From Thermomicrobiales bacterium (GTDB taxonomy: Bacteria; Chloroflexota; Chloroflexia; Thermomicrobiales; UBA6265): DNA of 6,524 nt. Below are positions 1 through 4,015 of this stretch, one piece after another; positions within the stretch are counted from its first letter, which is position 1, and the number at the start of each line of letters is the position of its first letter. The stretch spans positions 1 to 6,524 of the forward strand of contig JADLCW010000388.1 in assembly GCA_020847015.1 (NCBI GenBank), in the 5' to 3' direction. The position numbers and the translations under genes are program-made. Under the pieces are notes generated by a model, which was not told where the DNA came from, did no database searches, and worked only from the letters and a program-made list of their open reading frames with translations.

Positions 1-146
1 CGCACGGCGACCGGGCGGTGCTGCTGGAGTTGCCCGCGCCGGACGCCGAAACCGAGGCGGCGGTGCTGACGCTGCTGCGGGCGCGCGGGTTCGCGCCGCT
101 GCCGGACGGCGGCAGTGCGCGTCGCACTTCCGGCGGGGTCGAATAG
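1..146 (+). CDS. C-terminal fragment of a protein of unknown function
   Basis: An open frame entering from the left edge (first full codon at base 3) ends at a TAG at 144-146 and leaves 47 visible residues. The fragment reads as a beta strand (RAVLLELPAP), a helix (ETEAAVLTLLRARGF) and a polar tail. A strand-helix ending of this kind is compatible with a ferredoxin-like or ACT-like fold, but nothing diagnostic is present and I do not recognise the family. Codon use is GC-rich with strong third-position GC, like the following genes, which supports real coding. It is followed by 121 bases of spacer before the next plus-strand gene, so co-transcription with that gene is possible but not shown. 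Confidence 0.6.
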   Translation, partial: HGDRAVLLELPAPDAETEAAVLTLLRARGFAPLPDGGSARRTSGGVE

Positions 147-182
147 CCGGCGGTCGTCGATCGCGCGGCCCGGCGTCCGCGC

Positions 183-188
183 CATACT
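183..188 (+). promoter_or_regulatory. weak -10-like hexamer (CATACT)
   Basis: CATACT matches four of six bases of the TATAAT consensus. It lies about 80 bases upstream of the ATG at 268, in the short spacer after the upstream gene. There is no recognisable -35 element at 16-18 bases. It is listed only as the most AT-containing, best-placed candidate in a very GC-rich spacer. Confidence 0.2.
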
Positions 189-267
189 CCGCGCCGTCGC
201 CGGGGGCCGCCGCTAGCCGCGCATCACGGCGACCGCGTAGGCTTGGTGGGGAAAGGGGGAGCGCCGC

Positions 268-774
268 ATGGTGAATGAGACCCTGCCAGATGATGACCGC
301 CGCAGCGGCGGGCTGCCGCTGTCCAGCGCGCTCCAGTTCGCGCTGGCGGCGGTATTGGCGGTGGTCGCCGTGTTGCTCTACACCGGGCGTCTGGGCGGGC
401 GCAGCGCGCCGCCGCCGACGCCAGGGCACGCGCAGCTCATCGACGTGGTGAACGCGCTGCGCGCTCAGGGGTTGGCGGCCGAGCAGGCGCCGAAGCTGTT
501 CGTGCCGCGCCGCGCCTTCTCGACCCCCGGTCAGGGGGTGACGGTGGGCGGCGCGCCGCTGTTCGCGTTCGTCTTCCCCGATCCGGAAACCGCCCGCCAG
601 GAATTCGCCGCGGCCGATCCGGCTCAGGTGATCCCGGAGACGCTGCCGGGAGGCGTCGCGCGACCGCCCGGCGACCCATTGCTCGTGCAAGGCAGCAACG
701 TCGTGGTGGCGCTGCTGGATAGCGATGCGGCGACGCAAGCCAAGGTGCGGACGGCGATCGAGGGGTTGCCCTGA
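268..774 (+). CDS. Membrane-anchored extracytoplasmic protein of unknown function
   Basis: 168 residues. A short polar N-terminus (1-18) is followed by one hydrophobic segment at about 20-39 (ALQFALAAVLAVVAVLLY), then a Pro-rich linker (APPPTP, 47-52) and a soluble domain of about 115 residues. The arrangement suggests a single-pass protein with its C-terminal domain outside the membrane. The domain has helix-strand elements (LIDVVNALRAQGL, 57-69; LFAFVFPDPETARQEF, 98-113; NVVVALLDSD, 144-153). From memory this resembles small lipoprotein/anchored domains common in Chloroflexota in which a strand is followed by a residue-pairing helix, but I cannot name a family. The ATG is preceded by a purine-rich GAAAGGGGGA at 251-260, 7 bases away, which supports this start. 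Its stop lies three bases before the next ATG, so it is almost certainly co-transcribed with the TlpA-like gene. A role beside that redox protein is possible but unproven. Confidence 0.85.
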   Translation: MVNETLPDDDRRSGGLPLSSALQFALAAVLAVVAVLLYTGRLGGRSAPPPTPGHAQLIDVVNALRAQGLAAEQAPKLFVPRRAFSTPGQGVTVGGAPLFAFVFPDPETARQEFAAADPAQVIPETLPGGVARPPGDPLLVQGSNVVVALLDSDAATQAKVRTAIEGLP

Positions 775-777
775 GCG

Positions 778-1461
778 ATGAGTGAACGAACCGACGACCG
801 CGAACTCCAGGCGGCGACGGCCGCCGACGCGCCGCCCGAGGCGACCCTGGCCGAAGAACAACCCGGACGCCACGGGCGGGTGGGCTACGGCCGCTTCGGT
901 CGCTGGACTCCGCTGCTGCTGGGGTTGTTGCTGCTGCTGATTCTGGCGCTCGCCTACGCGCTGGGGGGCGGTGAAAACCCCGCGCAACGCGAACGGGAAA
1001 CCGGCAACGTGGCCGGCGAACCGGCGCCGGATGTCAGCCTCACCCTGCTCGATGGGTCCTCGCTGCGTCTGGCCGATCTGCGCGGCAAGGTGGTGGTGCT
1101 CAACTTCTGGGCCTCATGGTGCGGTCCGTGCCGCACGGAGGCTCCGGTGCTGCAAGCCTACAGCGAGCAGGCCAAGGCGAACGGGGAAAACACCGTCGTG
1201 GTGGGGGTCGGCATTCGCACCGACACCGACGCCGATGCCCGCGCCTTCGTGCGCGACAAGGGGTTGACCTATCCCATCGGGCGCGACACCGACACCGACC
1301 AACCGGGTGTCGGACCGGTGGAAGCGGCGTTTGGCGTGCCGGGCGCCTACCCCTCGACCTTGTTCATCACCCCGGATGGCACGGTGGATCGCTATCATCT
1401 GGGGCCGATCACCGAGCAGCAGTTGCGCTACGCGGTGGAGCAGGCGCGGCAGGCAGGCTGA
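778..1461 (+). CDS. Membrane-anchored TlpA/ResA-like thioredoxin-fold oxidoreductase
   Basis: 227 residues. Residues 1-44 are a charged cytoplasmic N-terminus, 45-62 are a Leu-rich membrane anchor, and 75-225 form a redoxin/TlpA-type thioredoxin domain facing out. The domain opens with the family's EPAPDVSLTLLDG stretch (81-93), then LRGKVVVLNFWASWCGPC (101-118) with the active-site cysteines C115 and C118. The cis-proline region is GVPGAYPST (186-194, P192), followed by LFITPDG. Members of this family are thiol-disulfide reductants in the extracytoplasmic space, for example in cytochrome c maturation or repair of exported proteins. The -GP- dipeptide between the cysteines is typical of these reductases. 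The substrate cannot be told, since no cytochrome c biogenesis genes are in view, so no tlpA/resA/ccmG symbol is given. It starts three bases after the upstream stop, with AGGGG at 761-765 as a probable ribosome binding site inside the upstream gene. The longer-than-usual acidic N-terminal extension is the only oddity. Confidence 0.95.
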   Translation: MSERTDDRELQAATAADAPPEATLAEEQPGRHGRVGYGRFGRWTPLLLGLLLLLILALAYALGGGENPAQRERETGNVAGEPAPDVSLTLLDGSSLRLADLRGKVVVLNFWASWCGPCRTEAPVLQAYSEQAKANGENTVVVGVGIRTDTDADARAFVRDKGLTYPIGRDTDTDQPGVGPVEAAFGVPGAYPSTLFITPDGTVDRYHLGPITEQQLRYAVEQARQAG

Positions 1462-1560
1462 GCGCCGCAACCCCGGAACTGTGCTCGGGCGAGCGCGCTC
1501 CCCGGCTCCGCGCCGACGCGCGGCGGCGACCGGGTGGGCGCAGGCTCCCAGCCGCCGGAG

Positions 1561-1676
1561 CATCCCGAGCGAAGCGAAGGATCGCGCGTTCCCGGCAACG
1601 CTTTTTCCGCAGGATCGAGGCGCAACGGAGCGGTGATGTCCGGAATCGGGTGAAGCCCCACGCATCGCTCAGGATC
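1561..1676. repeat. MITE/REP-like unit with imperfect terminal inverted repeats
   Basis: Bases 1561-1575 (CATCCCGAGCGAAGC) match the reverse complement of 1662-1676 (GATCCTGAGCGATGC) at 12 of 15 positions, delimiting a 116-base unit in the non-coding spacer. The left end continues as GAGCGAAGCGAAGGATC (1567-1583). From memory, cores like this recur in intergenic DNA of Chloroflexota and other high-GC genomes. AGGATCG recurs at 1578, 1611 and 1671. No reading frame inside looks real, so if it is mobile it would be non-autonomous. Copy number cannot be judged from one window. Confidence 0.45.
1586..1606 (+). terminator. Small hairpin plus T5, candidate intrinsic terminator
   Basis: GCGTT (1586-1590) pairs perfectly with AACGC (1597-1601) around a six-base loop CCCGGC. 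It is immediately followed by TTTTT (1602-1606), the longest T run in the spacer. Polarity fits termination of the plus-strand TlpA-like transcript. The stem has only five pairs and lies about 125 bases after the stop codon, inside the repeat unit, so it may be incidental. Confidence 0.4.
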
Positions 1677-1716
1677 GACAGCGCCTCGATATCGCAGCGC
1701 TGCATCGGCGCGGACA

Positions 1717-1754
1717 CGATCGACGGGCAGCGCCACCGCGCTCCCCGTCGATCG
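1717..1754 (-). terminator. Strong 17-bp-stem hairpin after the Cys-rich gene
   Basis: CGATCGACGGG (1717-1727) is the exact reverse complement of CCCGTCGATCG (1744-1754). After one mismatch (1728/1743), AGCGC (1729-1733) pairs with GCGCT (1738-1742) around a four-base loop. The structure begins 28 bases past the stop of the minus-strand gene at 1783. There is no T run on either side, so it would be a non-canonical terminator, a Rho-assisted 3' end or an mRNA-stabilising hairpin. Lying between convergent genes, it could serve both strands. Confidence 0.6.
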
Positions 1755-1782
1755 CAGCCATGATGATTGTCGAGGATCAGGA

Positions 1783-2244
1783 TCAGGCGCGGGCGCAGGT
1801 CCGGAAGGCGTCGTTGCCCGCCACGCAGGCGAACCCGGCGCAGCACGGCGTGTCGTTGCAGTTCTGACCGGGCATGGCGCACAGCCCGTGCTTCTTGCAA
1901 CTACCCTGGACGCAGGTGCGATGCTTCGCGCACTTGTTGTCGCAGCGGCCGCAGTGCTTGTTGTCGGTGCGCTGATCGACGCACTTGTTGCCGCATTTGC
2001 GGTAGCCGCTGTCGCACTTGCAGATCTTGTCGCCGCCGCCCGAATTCTTGCACGAGGCGTTCTGGACGCACTTGTTCTGCTTGCCCTTGCAGCTCTTGCC
2101 GGGCTTGACCTTCGCCTCGGCCGAGTCAACGGTCGTCAGGGCCGCGCCGCCCACCAGGACGCCGGCGAGTCCCTTGAGCACGTTCCGCCGCGAGGACGCA
2201 TCGCCGAGGACGCGGGCCAGGCGATCGAACTTCGTGGAATCCAT
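1783..2244 (-). CDS. Tat-exported cysteine-rich protein (EGF/Stig1-like and knottin-like spacing)
   Basis: 153 residues from the ATG at 2244. That start is fixed by AAGGAGGT (2251-2258) six bases upstream; the frame stays open beyond it without another good site. The N-terminus MDSTKFDRLARVLGD leads into SRRNVLK (18-24), a twin-arginine motif, then a hydrophobic stretch and an AEA cleavage site (42-44). The mature part of about 109 residues has 18 Cys (52, 59, 65, 75, 77, 84, 88, 98, 101, 105, 111, 116, 122, 129, 134, 135, 140, 150), enough for nine disulfides, and is rich in Lys and Asn. Residues 75-88 fit the EGF signature C-x-C-x2-G-Y-x6-C. C84-C116 resemble the CGxxCVDxxTDxxxCGxC repeat of Stig1-like bacterial proteins. 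C122-C150 follow C-x6-C-x4-CC-x4-C-x9-C, an inhibitor-cystine-knot-like framework. Tat-signal Cys-rich proteins of this style are, from memory, common in Thermomicrobia. Function is unknown; adhesion, a toxin or a protease inhibitor are only guesses. Confidence 0.9.
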   Translation of the reverse strand: MDSTKFDRLARVLGDASSRRNVLKGLAGVLVGGAALTTVDSAEAKVKPGKSCKGKQNKCVQNASCKNSGGGDKICKCDSGYRKCGNKCVDQRTDNKHCGRCDNKCAKHRTCVQGSCKKHGLCAMPGQNCNDTPCCAGFACVAGNDAFRTCARA

Positions 2245-2250
2245 TAACGA

Positions 2251-2258
2251 ACCTCCTT
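2251..2258 (-). promoter_or_regulatory. Near-perfect Shine-Dalgarno that sets the Cys-rich gene start
   Basis: On the minus strand this reads AAGGAGGT, six bases (TCGTTA) before the ATG at 2244. It decides between that start and upstream in-frame starts (frame open to 2373), which have no such site and would place the Tat signal deep inside the protein. Confidence 0.85.
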
Positions 2259-2306
2259 CTAATTGAGAAGCTCCAGGCGAAAGGGCGCTTCCCTTCCTTG
2301 CCCGCA

Positions 2307-2360
2307 GTCGCGGACCCGAACAGGATCCCGCCCACGGTCGCGGGTCCGAACGGGACCCCC
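2307..2360. repeat. Tandem 30-base unit with alternative hairpins in the leader of the Cys-rich gene
   Basis: Bases 2307-2330 and 2337-2360 are copies with a period of exactly 30, matching at 19 of 24 positions (GTCGCGG..CCGAAC.GGA.CCC). The second copy holds the inverted repeat GGGTCC (2342-2347)/GGACCC (2353-2358) around GAACG. The first copy supplies CGGACCCG (2311-2318), the exact complement of CGGGTCCG (2341-2348). The same bases can therefore pair with either neighbour but not both. The block lies 60-120 bases upstream of the minus-strand start at 2244. Regulatory use is inference. Confidence 0.5.
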
Positions 2361-2376
2361 AACACTGGCGCAATAA

Positions 2377-2398
2377 CGGCGCCCATAATTGGGCGCCG
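2377..2398 (-). terminator. Perfect 9-bp hairpin between two minus-strand genes
   Basis: CGGCGCCCA (2377-2385) and TGGGCGCCG (2390-2398) are exact complements around the loop TAAT. On the minus strand the stem is followed by TTATTG, a poor T tract. It lies about 75 bases past the stop of the upstream secreted-protein gene, so it may terminate that transcript. A protein-binding palindrome is an alternative. Confidence 0.4.
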
Positions 2399-2471
2399 CA
2401 GGCACGACTGGCGGATTCAACCGGATCGACCGGCCGATTGGTAAGCAGCGTACACTATGTGGCCGAATAAA

Positions 2472-3005
2472 TCAATTCCCGGCGTCGCTCGCGCCGCCCT
2501 CCTCGACCGGGGCGTCGGAGACCGCGCCGTCGGCCGCGGCCTGCTCGCCGTCCGGGGCCGCGGCGGTCGTCTCGTCCGCCGCGCCCTCGGCGCTGGCGAT
2601 CGGTTCGGGCGCAGGGGTCGGTGTGGGCGCGATCAGCGCCAGCATCCCGCTCATGCCGCCGAGCATGTTGCCGGCGGTCGGGTTGCCGACCGGGATGCCG
2701 GTGATGGTTGGCGTCCACGACCCGCCGGGATGCGGGATGCCGCTCAGATCGGGCTGGTAGACGGCGTTCGGATCGCCAAGCACCTCGCCGCCCTTGTTGC
2801 CGGTGCTGACATCGCCGTAGATGACATTGACGCCTTCGCTGGAGCGGTTCGGATTGGCGTCGCCATCGCTGGTGATGATGTAGCCGCCATCGGAGTTGAC
2901 CGTGTCGGCTCCGGCGCCCGAGTCGGCGTCCTGCGCGGAGGCGATGCCGGCGCAGGCCGCGACCCCCAACCCAAGACTGACGAACAGCGCGAGCAAACGA
3001 TGCAT
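2472..3005 (-). CDS. Secreted Asp/Gly/Ser-rich protein of unknown family
   Basis: 177 residues from the ATG at 3005, preceded on its strand by GGGAAGG five bases away. The frame stays open upstream but that extension has no signal or site. Residues 1-24 are a signal peptide (basic MHR, then LLALFVSLGLGV). Two processing sites are possible: a lipobox-like VAAC (15-18), giving a lipoprotein on C18, or ASA|Q after residue 24, giving a free secreted protein. C18 is the only cysteine. Residues 25-75 are rich in Asp, Asn, Gly and Ser (NSDGGYIITSDGDANPN, then GDVSTGNKGGEVLGDP). The middle has GIPHPGGSWTP and a Gly/Met patch (GNMLGGMSGM). From PTPTPAPEP (about 126) to the end, the chain is a low-complexity Ala/Glu/Asp tail, probably disordered. 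The SDG/GD runs hint at metal binding but fit no canonical calcium loop. I do not recognise the family. It sits between two other exported-protein genes on the same strand. Confidence 0.85.
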   Translation of the reverse strand: MHRLLALFVSLGLGVAACAGIASAQDADSGAGADTVNSDGGYIITSDGDANPNRSSEGVNVIYGDVSTGNKGGEVLGDPNAVYQPDLSGIPHPGGSWTPTITGIPVGNPTAGNMLGGMSGMLALIAPTPTPAPEPIASAEGAADETTAAAPDGEQAAADGAVSDAPVEEGGASDAGN

Positions 3006-3128
3006 GATGTCCTTCCCTTCGCCCAACCCGGATCGCGCTGGCCTGGATGACGCCCGAACCCGGGGGATCGAACAACGCTGGTCCCAACCGTAGCGGACCT
3101 GCCGCCGACCGCGCCGAACGCGCGCTGC

Positions 3129-3163
3129 CCCGGTGGTCCCGTTCAGGTTCATGAACGACCGGG
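3129..3163. repeat. Bulged 12-bp inverted repeat upstream of the secreted-protein gene
   Basis: CCCGGT (3129-3134) pairs with ACCGGG (3158-3163) and CGTTCA (3140-3145) with TGAACG (3152-3157), leaving a five-base bulge GGTCC and a six-base loop. GTTCATGAAC (3147-3156) is itself a perfect 10-base palindrome. It lies about 125-160 bases upstream of the minus-strand start at 3005, where a promoter, operator or leader would be. Confidence 0.4.
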
Positions 3164-3190
3164 CCTCGCGGTTGGTTTCGGCGGACGCGC

Positions 3191-3221
3191 CGCGGCCCCC
3201 GACGAAGCGCCAGGGGCCGCG
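3191..3221 (-). terminator. GC-rich hairpin after the NTF2-like gene
   Basis: CGCGGCCCC (3191-3199) and GGGGCCGCG (3213-3221) are exact complements. As minus-strand RNA the helix continues through the centre with two G-U pairs to a three-base loop; as plus-strand RNA those positions become C/A and A/C mismatches. The complete fold is therefore specific to the minus transcript, whose gene stops 20 bases earlier at 3241. The only T run (3224-3227) is on the plus-strand side, so this is not a textbook intrinsic terminator. Confidence 0.55.
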
Positions 3222-3240
3222 CGTTTTCGATCCGGCGAGA

Positions 3241-3879
3241 TTAGCTGGTCGGCGTGCCCTCGGCGGCGGGAGCCGGCGGCACGACGCTAAAACTGATCAT
3301 GTTGTCGAACTTCAACTGGTCGCCGTCGGGCTGGAAGATGAAGAGCTTGGTCTCCGGACCGCGCGGCGGCAGGATCGGCTCGTTGAGGATGACGAAGGCC
3401 GCGATCTTGCCGTCGGCCAGCACCGAAACATCGGTGATGGCGAGCACGCGCAGATAGCCTTCCTCGGTGCGGGCGGTCGGCGTGGCTTCCAGCGAGGCCG
3501 TCAATGCATCCGGACCGCCGGCGGCCAACCCGCCGAACAGCAGCCGCGCCCCATTTGGGGTGGCGAGCGCCGCGCCGCGCAGATATTCGCCGCCGTTGAG
3601 GCAGGCGAACAATTGACGCACCGTGTCGGTGACCTTGGTGGTGGTGGCGGCATCCGCCGGCGTGCCCAGCGGAATCTGCATCGTGAAGCCTTCCGTCGTG
3701 GCTTCCGCGGTGAGCGTGGCGGACAGGTCGGCGGCCGACACCGGCTCCACGGCGCATTCGGACGGGTTGACGACGCGCGACGGGGTGGCGTCCGTGGTCG
3801 CGTCCTCCTGGGCAGCGACGGAACCGACGAAGAGCAGAGCCACTGCGGGAATCGCGGCCAACGTGGACATTCGGCGCAT
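3241..3879 (-). CDS. Secreted NTF2-like-fold protein of unknown function
   Basis: 212 residues from the ATG at 3879. GGGAGGT (3889-3895 on the minus strand) is nine bases upstream; the next Met, three codons in, would be 18 bases away and is less likely. Residues 1-23 are a signal peptide (MRRMSTLAAIPAVALLFVGSVAA, in pieces RR / hydrophobic core / VAA|Q). The mature chain has a Thr/Ala-rich start, one Cys at 42 and a core at about 80-197. The core's helix DTVRQLFACLNGGEYLRGAA (85-104) resembles the opening helix of NTF2/SnoaL-like domains. It is followed by strands YLRVLAITDVSVL (142-154), KIAAFVILNEP (158-168) and TKLFIFQPDGDQLKFDNMI (177-195), which match the closing curved sheet of that fold. 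C42 and C93 are the only cysteines and could pair outside the cell. Catalytic residues are not identifiable, so the protein may bind a small ligand or act structurally. The NTF2 assignment is by pattern, not proven. Confidence 0.88.
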   Translation of the reverse strand: MRRMSTLAAIPAVALLFVGSVAAQEDATTDATPSRVVNPSECAVEPVSAADLSATLTAEATTEGFTMQIPLGTPADAATTTKVTDTVRQLFACLNGGEYLRGAALATPNGARLLFGGLAAGGPDALTASLEATPTARTEEGYLRVLAITDVSVLADGKIAAFVILNEPILPPRGPETKLFIFQPDGDQLKFDNMISFSVVPPAPAAEGTPTS

Positions 3880-3931
3880 CGGGGTCGTACCTCCCACTAC
3901 CCGCCGGACCGTTCTGGCGGCGTGCAGGAGG

Positions 3932-3940
3932 ATGGTACCA
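3932..3940 (-). promoter_or_regulatory. Extended -10 promoter candidate for the NTF2-like gene
   Basis: On the minus strand this reads TGGTACCAT, which fits an extended -10 (TGnTAnnnT; TACCAT matches four of six). Transcription would start near 3925, giving a leader of about 45 bases to the ATG at 3879. No good -35 box is seen, as is tolerated with extended -10 promoters. Confidence 0.4.
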
Positions 3941-4015
3941 GCCCAAAAACACTGGCGGCGAATTTTGCGCGCTCGCAATCCGCCGCGCGGCGCGGCCGGC
4001 GATGACCGAGTCGGG

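Larger units (their letters stand above)
1462..1782. other. Gene-free convergent spacer with repeat and hairpins
   Basis: This 321-base stretch lies between two convergent genes. Open frames across it exist on both strands but lack ribosome binding sites and family features. It contains a palindrome GAGCGCGCTC (1491-1500), an inverted-repeat unit (1561-1676), a hairpin followed by five T (1586-1606), short palindromes CGATATCG (1687-1694) and GCAGCGCTGC (1694-1703), and a long hairpin (1717-1754). The unit and the hairpins are annotated separately. Confidence 0.75.

Noticed and set aside
1217..1302. Repeated Thr-Asp-Thr-Asp codons in the TlpA-like gene as a nucleotide repeat
   Set aside because: The two short runs are in separate loops of a normal thioredoxin fold and are too short to be a meaningful repeat.
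1462..1782. Open frames crossing the convergent spacer on both strands
   Set aside because: No ribosome binding site, no recognisable domain, and they run through repeats and hairpins and over real gene ends.
2389..2760. Plus-strand frame of 123 residues opposite the secreted-protein gene
   Set aside because: Most of it is antisense to the Ala-rich tail of a gene with a clear signal peptide and start site. Its own sequence is Ala/Ser/Pro low complexity.
3965..3978. Small hairpin TTGCG/CGCAA as a terminator for the glycosyltransferase-like gene
   Set aside because: Only five pairs, and on the minus strand it is followed by AAAATT rather than a T run. The neighbouring CGCCGCGCGGCG palindrome (3981-3992) has no loop. 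Neither is convincing.
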